A stretch of 64,000 nucleotides of DNA from Sporobacter sp963663605. GTDB taxonomy: Bacteria > Bacillota > Clostridia > Oscillospirales > Oscillospiraceae. Within the stretch, counting starts at the first letter, position 1; every line of letters starts with the position of its first letter. The notes beneath the pieces were generated by a model. It saw nothing but the letters and a program-made list of their open reading frames with translations, made no database searches and was not told where the DNA came from. Position numbers and translations under genes: made by a program. Positions 32,884-40,422 of the stretch are shown here, piece after piece. The stretch covers positions 1,364,001 to 1,428,000 of the forward strand of contig CAXXVF010000002.1 in assembly GCA_963663605.2 (NCBI GenBank). Direction: 5' to 3'.

Positions 32884-33330
32884 ATGGCAAAAACAGCCCA
32901 TATCTCCCCCGTGAAGTGCCGGATGGACTGCCGGTTCTTCAGCACGTATACGAATACGTGCGATTATACGCTCATGATGTACCGCTCAAGAGGCTGCCCG
33001 CGCGATGCCTGTACGAGATATGAAAAGCGCACGGCTTCGCGGCCATGGAACACGATCGCATATGACAGTGAGGATTTTCATCCCGATACAAGGGAGGTAA
33101 AAAGCATGTATATTCCCCAACCGCCCGTCGAGCCGCCGGACGACGCCGGCTATATAACAGCCGGCTGCGGGCACGAAGTCTATGAGGGCGAAGAGGTGTT
33201 CGAGTGGGAAAACGGCGCAACGCTCTGCAGCGACTGCCTGGAGGACCGCTTCCTTGAGATGAGCTTGACGGAGCGCGCGGAGCTTTTAGGGTGCGGGCAC
33301 CATGCCGTTTCATTCCCGAAAAGGCGGTGA
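32884..33330 (+). CDS. Prophage-type Cys-rich protein, apparent fusion of two small genes
   Basis: The 148-residue product starts at ATG 32884 behind AAGGAAGG. The first half (CRMDCRFF...CDYTLMMYRSRGCPRDACTRYE) matches in style a short zinc-like protein frequent in clostridial prophage early regions. The second half (CGHEVYEGEEVFEWENGATLCSDCLED, given here as a pattern with two CxxC/CxxH pairs) resembles another one. Between them, in frame, lies AGGGAGG and ATG 33106, a complete translation start. Thus either two proteins are made, a full-length one and a shorter one, or two formerly separate genes have fused. Function unknown. Confidence 0.68.
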   Translation: MAKTAHISPVKCRMDCRFFSTYTNTCDYTLMMYRSRGCPRDACTRYEKRTASRPWNTIAYDSEDFHPDTREVKSMYIPQPPVEPPDDAGYITAGCGHEVYEGEEVFEWENGATLCSDCLEDRFLEMSLTERAELLGCGHHAVSFPKRR

Positions 33331-33557
33331 GCGGATTGCCGAGAAGAAAGCCGACGATCCTGCCCGGCCGGGAGAACGTCCGGGTCAACTGCTTCGCGTT
33401 TTACATCGACAAATCGGGGAAACCGGCCTGCCGCGCCCTGACGGACGTCTATTGCCTGAAGGAGCGGACGCCCTGCCCGTTTTTCGCGACGCCCGCCCGG
33501 GCGGCTACCGCACGGAAAAAAGCGTGGCGGCGGCTCGTGGGCATCGGGCGTATATGA
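33327..33557 (+). CDS. Small Cys-rich prophage-type protein
   Basis: GTG 33327 overlaps the previous stop (GTGA), so translation is coupled. The 76-residue product has CFAFY, CRALTDVYC and TPCPFFATP followed by a basic Arg/Lys/Ala-rich tail. The C-x-AL-x3-YC...C-x-F pattern is common in small proteins of clostridial prophages. The role is unknown; DNA or RNA association is possible because of the basic tail. Confidence 0.6.
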   Translation: MSGLPRRKPTILPGRENVRVNCFAFYIDKSGKPACRALTDVYCLKERTPCPFFATPARAATARKKAWRRLVGIGRI

Positions 33558-33575
33558 AAGTAAAGGAGAATACCT

Positions 33576-35138
33576 ATGGGCAAGAAATTTTTCGATATTC
33601 ATAAATCCACGGACGAACCTGTGTCTGGCCGCAGAGGCCGGGAATCGGCTGATTCCGGACGAACCGAAGCGCCGGGCAAACGAACGCCGTCGGTAAAAGC
33701 GCAAATCAATGCCGAAACCGCGCATGAGACAAATAACGCCACAGCACAGATCCCGGCAGTGCGCCAGGCAGCAAGCCCGGCAGCGCGTCAAAGCCAGTCT
33801 CCGGCGAATACGGCTCCACGCGTTGTCAAGCCCCTCTTCAGTACGCAAAGCGCCGCCAATCAAGCCGGCTATGACATTAAGTTAAGGGATTTCCTGAAAG
33901 GTGTCAGAAATGCTGTGGATTCCTACAGCAACCGTTACACCGAAAATTACGACAACGTCTATCACCCGGACGCGGCGGATTACGCCGCGGGATTCCAAGA
34001 CGCGCAGGGGCGATTGAACCGTACGGCCGCTTCCCTCCTTAGCAACATCGAGGCGCTGCGCGGCGAAAACGGGGACGCGTGGGCCCTCTCCGCCGCCTCT
34101 GACGTCGCCGGTCGCGTGAAAACGGTTAACGGCATGGCCGATTTCGTCAAAGAGGACGCCGACAGCTGGCTGCGCTTTCAGGATGAGACGGATTACAGCG
34201 CCGCGATGTTCGGCGCGCGTCCGGCAAGACGGTACGGCTCGACCTATGAGGCGGCTCAAAGGGCAATGGAAGAGGGCCGGACGCTGTCCGCCGATACCAA
34301 TTTGTTGGAAACGCAATCGTTATTGGATTATGACCGGTCAAAGGCCTTTGTCGACCCGGGGCTTCTGGCGGCACAGCAGTCACAGGAGGACAGACAAAAC
34401 ATTACTGTTTCGGTCGATCCGGCGCTGGCGGAGGCGCAGCGGGAATACGAAAAAAGATTGCACAGAGGTTTCGCCGACCCGGGGCTGGCGGCAGCAATGA
34501 TTGATGATGAGAAAAGAAACAGGAACGTATTCAGGATAAACCCGGAGCAACTGGTCGAAATCGCTAAAACACAGGTCGGTTATACCGAAAAGGACAATCA
34601 TACATACATTAACGATGATGTAACTGATACTTCTCATGCTGGCACAGGCAACTATACAAAATACGGGGCTTTCACTGGTAATAACGGCGCTGCTTGGTGC
34701 GCTTCTTTTATCTCATGGCTAATCAATGAAGATAATCCATATTCATCATTTGAAACGTCGGCAAGTACAGGATACATTATGGGTGAGTATGAGGAAGAAG
34801 GGTACTTTCAGGAAAACGATCATGAAACCCCGCCGCACGCAGGGGATATTGTTATATTTGCAAAGCCCGATTTGGTAGATCCGTCTCTTGCCGATGATCC
34901 CAATTCGCATTATCACATAGGTATCGTCGCCGCATATGATCCGGATACAAGAATGGTTTATACCATTGAAGGAAACACCGGGGGACAAAAAGTTGAATAC
35001 AGGGCATATTGTTTAGATGACATTTATGATCCAGACGCAAACGATGAATATGATAAGTTTATGCGCGGTTTTTGCCATAACGGCAGCACATCTTACGGAA
35101 TCGTCACGGATGAAATGAGAAATGCAACGGGAACATAG
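33576..35138 (+). CDS. Large protein with C-terminal CHAP-type amidase domain
   Basis: The 520-residue protein starts behind AAGGAG. Residues 1-90 are low-complexity and polar, about 100-320 are helical and Ala/Gln-rich with repeated PGL(L)AA motifs (near 268, 308), and about 325-505 form a CHAP/NlpC-like cysteine hydrolase: LVEIAKTQVGYTEK, catalytic Cys in AAWCASFISWLI, PPHAGDIVIF, HYHIGIVAAYD and YTIEGNTGG. No signal peptide or transmembrane segment is seen. It could be a phage structural lysin, or an effector released by lysis. It is the last gene of the prophage-like block and is followed by a terminator. Confidence 0.75.
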   Translation: MGKKFFDIHKSTDEPVSGRRGRESADSGRTEAPGKRTPSVKAQINAETAHETNNATAQIPAVRQAASPAARQSQSPANTAPRVVKPLFSTQSAANQAGYDIKLRDFLKGVRNAVDSYSNRYTENYDNVYHPDAADYAAGFQDAQGRLNRTAASLLSNIEALRGENGDAWALSAASDVAGRVKTVNGMADFVKEDADSWLRFQDETDYSAAMFGARPARRYGSTYEAAQRAMEEGRTLSADTNLLETQSLLDYDRSKAFVDPGLLAAQQSQEDRQNITVSVDPALAEAQREYEKRLHRGFADPGLAAAMIDDEKRNRNVFRINPEQLVEIAKTQVGYTEKDNHTYINDDVTDTSHAGTGNYTKYGAFTGNNGAAWCASFISWLINEDNPYSSFETSASTGYIMGEYEEEGYFQENDHETPPHAGDIVIFAKPDLVDPSLADDPNSHYHIGIVAAYDPDTRMVYTIEGNTGGQKVEYRAYCLDDIYDPDANDEYDKFMRGFCHNGSTSYGIVTDEMRNATGT

Positions 35139-35163
35139 TTTATAGAATTACAACTACCTAAAT

Positions 35164-35192
35164 ATGCCTGGCCTTTCGGCCGGGCATTTATA
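35164..35192 (+). terminator. Terminator after the CHAP-domain gene
   Basis: ATGCCTGGCC pairs with GGCCGGGCAT over a TTTC loop, followed by TTATATAT. The T-run is poor but the stem is strong. Confidence 0.7.
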
Positions 35193-35267
35193 TATATTGT
35201 TGACTTGATATGATAATTGCTGTAATATTAAGGTAATTGTAAAATATGGTAGAGAGGAGCTATCCGG

Positions 35268-35963
35268 ATGAAAAAAATTATAATTCTCATCGCTATTATG
35301 AGCATTCTTGTGATATGCCTTAATGGCTGTGTTACGACAGCACCTACTGAGACTATGCCTCCCCAGTCAACCGTCCCTTCGTCCGAGACAGCACCAAATG
35401 CTCAGTCGCCCACACCTGATAATACACAAACCCAAACAACCCCTCCATCGTCCGAGGCAGCTCCTTATACGCAATCGCCTGCACCCACGCCAAACCAGAC
35501 AGAATCTGCGTCAACTGAAACAGCAGACGGTTCCCAGTCACCCGCGCCGATTTTTATCAATGAAATGACCGACAAAGAAGAGGGAACCTTTTACCTTGGA
35601 CAATCAATAACTGAAGTCATGCGAATCCTTGAAGACATGGATATATTTATTAAGACTGGTGATGAATTTACAATTAACACAGAAGGATTTGGATTCGGTT
35701 TTGATCAAAACAAACTGATAGGTATAGGTTTATTGACAGCCAGCAATACGCCGACGGCGTCGGGCCTCAACTTCGGGGATTCATACGAAAAAATGGTGGA
35801 AATATACGGAACAGATTACACGGAGAAAGTAATCGGTCCCGACGCGTCCAGATACGAATATAAAATAGGAAACCATTATTTTCGCGTTCGTATCTACAAA
35901 GGCGGGGTTAATCTATGGGGATTATCAACCGAGAGCCTTATAAATCTGGGGATTATAAACTGA
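35268..35963 (+). CDS. Lipoprotein of unknown function, paralogue 1
   Basis: The 231-residue protein has a type II signal peptide with lipobox CLNGC (Cys21), a Thr/Pro/Ser-rich linker (about 22-90) and a C-terminal domain of about 135 residues with EGTFYLGQS, SGLNFGDSYEKMVEIYGTDYT and a Tyr-rich end. The next lipoprotein has the same domain and the same landmarks (GTFYLGQS, LNFGDSF, LYGTNYT). GC content is lower than in the surrounding core genes. The 3' end runs into a three-copy tandem repeat. Extracytoplasmic role unknown. Confidence 0.72.
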   Translation: MKKIIILIAIMSILVICLNGCVTTAPTETMPPQSTVPSSETAPNAQSPTPDNTQTQTTPPSSEAAPYTQSPAPTPNQTESASTETADGSQSPAPIFINEMTDKEEGTFYLGQSITEVMRILEDMDIFIKTGDEFTINTEGFGFGFDQNKLIGIGLLTASNTPTASGLNFGDSYEKMVEIYGTDYTEKVIGPDASRYEYKIGNHYFRVRIYKGGVNLWGLSTESLINLGIIN

Positions 35964-36010
35964 GGGCCTTATAAATCTGGGGGTTACCAACTGAGAGTTT
36001 TATAAATCTG
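35910..36010 (+). repeat. Tandem repeat of about 31 bp spanning a lipoprotein stop codon
   Basis: Units start with AATCT at 35910 (33 bp), 35943 (31 bp) and 35974 (31 bp), plus a partial unit at 36005. Each carries AATCTGGGG-, -CTGAG- and -TTATA blocks with few differences. The stop of lipoprotein 1 lies in the second unit, so copy-number change alters its C-terminus. Confidence 0.8.
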
Positions 36011-36017
36011 TCATAGC

Positions 36018-36040
36018 CTGCCCCGCCGTTGGCGGGGCAG
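36018..36040 (+). terminator. Hairpin after lipoprotein 1
   Basis: CTGCCCCGCC pairs with GGCGGGGCAG over a GTT loop. There is no T-run, so termination strength is uncertain. A very similar hairpin follows lipoprotein 2. Confidence 0.5.
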
Positions 36041-36100
36041 TGAAATATTAGGTATTGCTTGTTCAAAAAGGTATCGCCAGTACGAAAGGGGGGCAAACGG

Positions 36101-36745
36101 ATGAAACACATTATAATTGTACACTTTGTATTTGCAATTATAATTGTTCTGCTTTCGGTAATATGCCTAAATGGATGCTCTGAATTAGCACCGCTTGATA
36201 ATACCTCACCCGCTTTAACCTCACCGTCACCTGAGACAGCGGCTGAAACCGAACCGGAATTATCTTCACCTCAACCGTCATTTGATTCTGCATCTTCATT
36301 CGAAACACTGGAAACAGTTTTCCCATCGGGTAGTGCCACTAACGATAAACAGATAATTATAAATGAAATAAACGATAAGGAAGGAACCTTTTACCTTGGG
36401 CAATCCTACCAAGATGCCAGTTCAATTCTATATGATAGAGAAATAGAGATTCTACAAGGCAGCGATACGATGTTATATACCGACCAATTTGAGTTTTCTT
36501 TTTTTGAGAGTAAAGTAAACGAAATAAAAGTAAGGGCAGGCAGTCAACTACAAACAACGTTGGGGCTAAATTTCGGTGACTCATTTAATACAATGATAAA
36601 GCTCTATGGTACAAATTATACAAGCAGGACTCAAACTTCCATAGAAACCCAATATGAATACTATGAGTATATAATAGATGACCATGCCTTTTGTGTTGAG
36701 TTTTATAGTGGAAAGGTATCAGCATGGTTGCTATATAAAGTATAA
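36101..36745 (+). CDS. Lipoprotein of unknown function, paralogue 2
   Basis: ATG 36101 follows AAAGGGGGG. The 214-residue protein has a long hydrophobic signal ending in the lipobox CLNGC, a Pro/Ser/Thr/Glu-rich linker and a C-terminal domain shared with paralogue 1 (KEGTFYLGQSY, TLGLNFGDSFNTMIKLYGTNY, YEYYEYIIDDHAFCVEF). The pair looks like a tandem duplication that has since diverged. The coding region is AT-rich. No known enzyme motif is visible. Confidence 0.7.
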   Translation: MKHIIIVHFVFAIIIVLLSVICLNGCSELAPLDNTSPALTSPSPETAAETEPELSSPQPSFDSASSFETLETVFPSGSATNDKQIIINEINDKEGTFYLGQSYQDASSILYDREIEILQGSDTMLYTDQFEFSFFESKVNEIKVRAGSQLQTTLGLNFGDSFNTMIKLYGTNYTSRTQTSIETQYEYYEYIIDDHAFCVEFYSGKVSAWLLYKV

Positions 36746-37191
36746 TTAGTTAAATTCCTTCACACTGCCCCGCCGGTAGCGGGGTATTGCGTTTTATAAG
36801 CTCGGTGCAATATCCATCTTGACTTACTTTTAAGGGGCCGTGGGAATGCGTCATATAAAGAAGCTGAAATTTTTTTCTCAACCGAGGTATAACTTGAAAT
36901 CTTTCATTTAGATTTATAGCAAGGCATAACCTTACGCCCTCTTTCCATCGGTTTATAGGGCAAAGCCCTACACATTTAGGGGCGGCGGGCGGAATTGGAT
37001 AAATCGGCAAAAGGCTTGGGATAAATCCGGAGCGCGTATTTTTTTATGTGTTATGCAGTTATCTCTCCAAGCTGATGAAAAGGTATGGTATAATAATACA
37101 TAACGATCGCTTACCAACGCTTTGCCGTCATCATGCATGAAACATGCCGGCATAGTATATTGAAACCACAGCAACAGGAGGGCTTCGGCGA
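36746..37191 (+). other. Intergenic region with hairpin and possible -10 element
   Basis: TGCCCCGC/GCGGGGTA (36766-36786) with TTGCGTTTT after it may end the lipoprotein 2 transcript. A TATAAT at 37089-37094 could serve the FemAB-like gene, but no good -35 is seen. The remaining sequence shows no gene on either strand that I would support. Confidence 0.45.
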
Positions 37192-38238
37192 ATGACGGTC
37201 TGCGAACATTCACAAAAAGACCTTTGGAACGCGCTGATTTGCGGGGATGACGATATATATTATCATTGGGCGTATTCCGACACCTTTTACCATATGGGCA
37301 GCGGCCAGCCGACGCTTTTTTATCTGAGCGACGGCCGCACAAGGATTTATACCGTTTTAATGATCCGGAAGATCTCAAGCATCGAGCCGTTTAATGACTT
37401 TGACAATTTTTACGACGTTGCAACGCCGTATGGATACGGCGGAACAGCTTTGAAAGGGCCGCCGAACGAAACGCTTCTGAGTCAGTTTTTCAATGAAATG
37501 AGTACATACCTCATACAGCACAATGTCGTCGCCGAATATTCAAGACTTGATCCCGTCAGCGGCAACGTCGGATTATACGCCGGGCAGCCCTATGACTGTA
37601 CGGATTTTTCAAAAACGGTCTGTATGCGCCTTCATTCGCCGGAACAGATCCTCTCCGATATGAAAAGCGAATGCCGCAACCGCATCCGAAAGGCTGCTAA
37701 AAACGCGGTCACGGTCGTGTCGGGTTTTGACACGCGTTATATGGCTATCTTCCGGGATGTCTACTATGAGACCATGAAACGCCATAACACTAAGCCTTAT
37801 TATTTTTTTAACGACGCTTTTTTCCGGAGTACGCTCTCCAATTTCAAAGAACACGCGCATATCTATCTGGCCATCTGCAACGACATTCCCATATCGGCCA
37901 TACTTATCCTGTATTCCGCCGGAAACGCCCTGTATCACCTCGGCGGGAGCAGAACTGAATTTATGAAAATCGGCGCGAACAACCTGTTGTTTTTGGAAGC
38001 CTCTATAGACCTTCTGAACAAGGGCTGCCGTACGCTTTTGCTCGGCGGCGGGTTCGGCGGCGCGGAAGATTCGCTGTTCCGGTTTAAAAAAACGCTGGCC
38101 CCTTCCGGCGTATTGGATTGCCACGTCGCCAAGCGGATCTATAATACGGCCACCTATAACGAACTGGTCGGGATCAAAAACGGAATCCGCCCCGGCTTTG
38201 CCGAAAACAGCTCGTTCTTCCCTGTTTACCGCGCCTGA
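37192..38238 (+). CDS. FemAB/GNAT-fold acyltransferase-like protein
   Basis: The 348-residue protein has a FemAB-like arrangement of two GNAT-type halves: an N-terminal half with YDVATPYGYGG, and a C-terminal half with MKSECRNRIRKAAKNAV, PYYFFNDAFF, HIYLAICNDIPISAILIL, YHLGGSRTEF and GANNLLFLEASIDL. Such proteins add amino acids to peptidoglycan precursors using aminoacyl-tRNA, or acylate other acceptors. The product here is unknown. AGGAGG lies upstream of ATG 37192. The gene stands alone beside the lipoproteins. Confidence 0.75.
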   Translation: MTVCEHSQKDLWNALICGDDDIYYHWAYSDTFYHMGSGQPTLFYLSDGRTRIYTVLMIRKISSIEPFNDFDNFYDVATPYGYGGTALKGPPNETLLSQFFNEMSTYLIQHNVVAEYSRLDPVSGNVGLYAGQPYDCTDFSKTVCMRLHSPEQILSDMKSECRNRIRKAAKNAVTVVSGFDTRYMAIFRDVYYETMKRHNTKPYYFFNDAFFRSTLSNFKEHAHIYLAICNDIPISAILILYSAGNALYHLGGSRTEFMKIGANNLLFLEASIDLLNKGCRTLLLGGGFGGAEDSLFRFKKTLAPSGVLDCHVAKRIYNTATYNELVGIKNGIRPGFAENSSFFPVYRA

Positions 38239-38315
38239 TTATCATTCTCCCCGTAATATAATACCGTTTGGCCTGATTGATTATTGATTAACCTACCGCT
38301 TTTATCCGGAACTTG

Positions 38316-38347
38316 AAAATGCGCTTTGCTCAGCAGGCGCATTTTTT
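38316..38347 (+). terminator. Terminator of the FemAB-like gene
   Basis: AAAATGCGC pairs with GCGCATTTT, with inner TGCT/AGCA pairing, followed by T residues to 38347. Confidence 0.78.
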
Positions 38348-38420
38348 GACTCATTTTCTGCTCTTTTTTACGAATAAACCAACTGCCGGACCTGTGATGT
38401 AAAATGACTTTGTATGCGTA

Positions 38421-38447
38421 TGAGCCGGCATTTAAAATGCCGGCTCA
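38421..38447. terminator. Perfect palindrome before the XRE-cupin gene end
   Basis: TGAGCCGGCATTT and AAATGCCGGCTCA form a 13-bp arm hairpin with almost no loop. It probably ends the minus-strand XRE-cupin transcript (stop 38485), although no T-run follows. Confidence 0.5.
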
Positions 38448-38484
38448 TCTCCATAGGCGTTGATGCTTTTTTGCGCCGTTATCT

Positions 38485-39033
38485 TCACGGATAGTAATTA
38501 ATTATGATATATTCCGCGCCGCATTCCCCGTCACTTATATATACATGGTGCTCTGTGGCTTCGAAAAAGACCGCGTCGCCCGATTCAAGAATGTACCGGG
38601 AATCATTAATTACGATGGTCAGCTTGCCCTTTGTTACAAAAACGCACTCCTGGGAACGTTCGCTGTGCCCGACCGATTCATGTGCGCAGCCGGCGTCCAG
38701 CTCGGCTGCAAACAGTTCGAAATTCCGGGTCGGCGACGTTGCAAAATAACACAGCACCCGGTGAAAAGGCTCATCGGAATTGAGCTGGGAGCAGGACGCG
38801 CGTCTTACAACCACCGTTTTATCCTTTGCTTTGTCAATCAAGCGTGTATACGGAACCTTGAGCCCTTTAGCGATCTTCCAAATCGTGTTGATCGTCGGGT
38901 TGGTCTCCCCTTTTTCGATCTGGGACAGCATCATTTTGCTGACGCCCGACAGCTCGGCGAGCTGCCCCAGGCTTAAGCTCCGCTCCGTACGGAGTTTTTT
39001 TAAATTTTCCGCAATTATTTCATTAAGTTGCAT
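38485..39033 (-). CDS. XRE-cupin transcriptional regulator, probable azlCD regulator
   Basis: The 182-residue protein has an N-terminal helix-turn-helix (LSLGQLAELSGVSKMMLSQIEKG) and a C-terminal cupin (GHSERSQECVFVTKGKLTIVI, YILESGDAVFFEATEHHVY) that may sense a small ligand or metal. It is divergent from azlCD, sharing a 144-bp promoter region with AT-rich repeats. XRE-cupin genes next to azlCD are a common arrangement. ATG 39033 was chosen; the upstream GTG 39054 lacks a ribosome binding site. Confidence 0.85.
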   Translation of the reverse strand: MQLNEIIAENLKKLRTERSLSLGQLAELSGVSKMMLSQIEKGETNPTINTIWKIAKGLKVPYTRLIDKAKDKTVVVRRASCSQLNSDEPFHRVLCYFATSPTRNFELFAAELDAGCAHESVGHSERSQECVFVTKGKLTIVINDSRYILESGDAVFFEATEHHVYISDGECGAEYIIINYYP

Positions 39034-39054
39034 AATAATTCCGCTTTCCCCCAC

Positions 39055-39092
39055 TTGACAATTATATCATACATATATAAAATATATCATAC
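39055..39092 (+). promoter_or_regulatory. azlCD promoter with direct repeats
   Basis: TTGACA (39055-39060), a 17-bp spacer and TAAAAT (39078-39083). ATATCATAC is repeated at 39064-39072 and 39084-39092, exactly 20 bp apart, so both face the same side of the helix. This is a candidate operator of the divergent XRE-cupin regulator. Confidence 0.6.
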
Positions 39093-39177
39093 ACGCAATC
39101 ATGTCATTTGTCCAGATTTATTTAGTAAACGCGGCGCCCGTTGCCCCGGCCGACAACGTCCGCTATAGGAGATGTTT

Positions 39178-39873
39178 ATGAAAATCAAAGCGCTGAAAGC
39201 CGCCTTTCCTTATACGCTGCCGATCTTTATGGGATTTCTTTTCCTGGGGATCGCTTACGGCGTTTATATGGGCAGCAAAGGTTTTTCTTTCGTATACCCG
39301 ATGCTGATGAGCCTGACGATCCTGGCCGGCTCCATGGAGTTTGTGGCGGTAAACCTCCTGATGATCGCATTCTCCCCCGTTTATGTTTTCCTGCTGACAC
39401 TTATGGTAAACGCACGGCATCTGTTTTATGGGCTATCCATGCTGGAAAAATATAAGGATACCGGCAAAAAGAAATGGTATCTGATTTTCGGCTTATGCGA
39501 CGAGTCGTTTGTGATCAACGCGAGTGTCAGCCCGCCGGACGGCGTCGACCGGGGCTGGTTCATGTTTTTTGTTACGGTACTCAATCACGCCTATTGGTTT
39601 ATCGGCGCAACGCTCGGCGGGATACTCGGAAACCTTGTAAGCTTCGAATTCAAGGGGCTCGGCTTCGTTCTTACGGCGCTGTTCGTCGTTATCTTTCTGG
39701 ATCAGTGGCTCAAAACGAAAAAGCATATTCCGGCGCTCGTCGGCGTGGCTGCATCGGCTTTATGCCTTATCATATTCGGGGCCGACGGCTTCATCGTTCC
39801 CGCGATGCTCCTGATTGTCGCCGTCCTGACGGCGCTGAAAAAGAAGCTTTATTCACAGGAGGCCGCCGTATGA
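39178..39873 (+). CDS. azlC: Branched-chain amino acid exporter large subunit AzlC
   Basis: The 231-residue membrane protein has the AzlC pattern: AFPYTLPIFMGFLFLGIAYGVYM, then TILAGSMEFVAVNLL, LTLMVNARHLFYGLSML and GLCDESFVI, with about six to seven helices. With AzlD it exports branched-chain amino acids or analogues. ATG 39178 follows ATAGGAG at eight bases. The stop overlaps the azlD start (ATGA). Confidence 0.92.
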   Translation: MKIKALKAAFPYTLPIFMGFLFLGIAYGVYMGSKGFSFVYPMLMSLTILAGSMEFVAVNLLMIAFSPVYVFLLTLMVNARHLFYGLSMLEKYKDTGKKKWYLIFGLCDESFVINASVSPPDGVDRGWFMFFVTVLNHAYWFIGATLGGILGNLVSFEFKGLGFVLTALFVVIFLDQWLKTKKHIPALVGVAASALCLIIFGADGFIVPAMLLIVAVLTALKKKLYSQEAAV

Positions 39874-40202
39874 CTTCAACTCAGAGTATTCTAACCATAG
39901 CCGTGATCGTGCTCGGTACCGTGACAACGCGGTTTTTGCCGTTTATACTGTTCCCCGCCAAAAAGAAGCCGCCTGCTTTTATCCGGTATCTGGGCCAGGT
40001 CCTTCCGTATGCCGTAATCGGGATGCTCGTTGTTTACAGCCTCAAGAACCTTCAGATAACAGCGGGTTTTCACGGAATGCCGGAACTCTTCTCGATCATC
40101 GTGATCGTCGCGCTGCACGTCTGGAAGCGGAACATGCTGCTGAGCATCGCCGGCGGGACGGCCGTTTATATGCTCCTGCTGCACTTTGTGTTCACAGGCT
40201 GA
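39870..40202 (+). CDS. azlD: Branched-chain amino acid exporter small subunit AzlD
   Basis: The 110-residue protein has three to four hydrophobic helices and the AzlD landmarks TTRFLPFILFP, PAFIRYLGQVLPYAVIGMLVVY and LHVWKRNMLLSIAGG. It overlaps azlC by four bases and has AGGAGG within the azlC end. A long terminator hairpin follows. Confidence 0.92.
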   Translation: MTSTQSILTIAVIVLGTVTTRFLPFILFPAKKKPPAFIRYLGQVLPYAVIGMLVVYSLKNLQITAGFHGMPELFSIIVIVALHVWKRNMLLSIAGGTAVYMLLLHFVFTG

Positions 40203-40271
40203 AAATGTCCTTAGTTTTGATACCGCAGACAGAACCGGCGGTCAGCCATGTAAAACGGCTGATTTGACGGA

Positions 40272-40320
40272 CAAGGCTGCCGAATTGTGCGCTGAGCACA
40301 GTTCGGCAGCCTTGAATTTT
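40272..40320 (+). terminator. Terminator of azlCD
   Basis: CAAGGCTGCCGAA pairs with TTCGGCAGCCTTG; inner TTGTGC/GCACAG extends the stem. AATTTT follows. Confidence 0.78.
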
Positions 40321-40422
40321 GACCGCCAGTATGATTACAGAATGCGAAAGTGTTATTATAATATATTAATGGGTTATAATGATAAGTCATGCAGGCGGTA
40401 ATACGGACTCCGTGACGCGCGT

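Noticed and set aside
32031..35192. Complete prophage or integrative element
   Set aside because: No integrase, terminase, portal, capsid or att-like direct repeats were found, so only a remnant is claimed.
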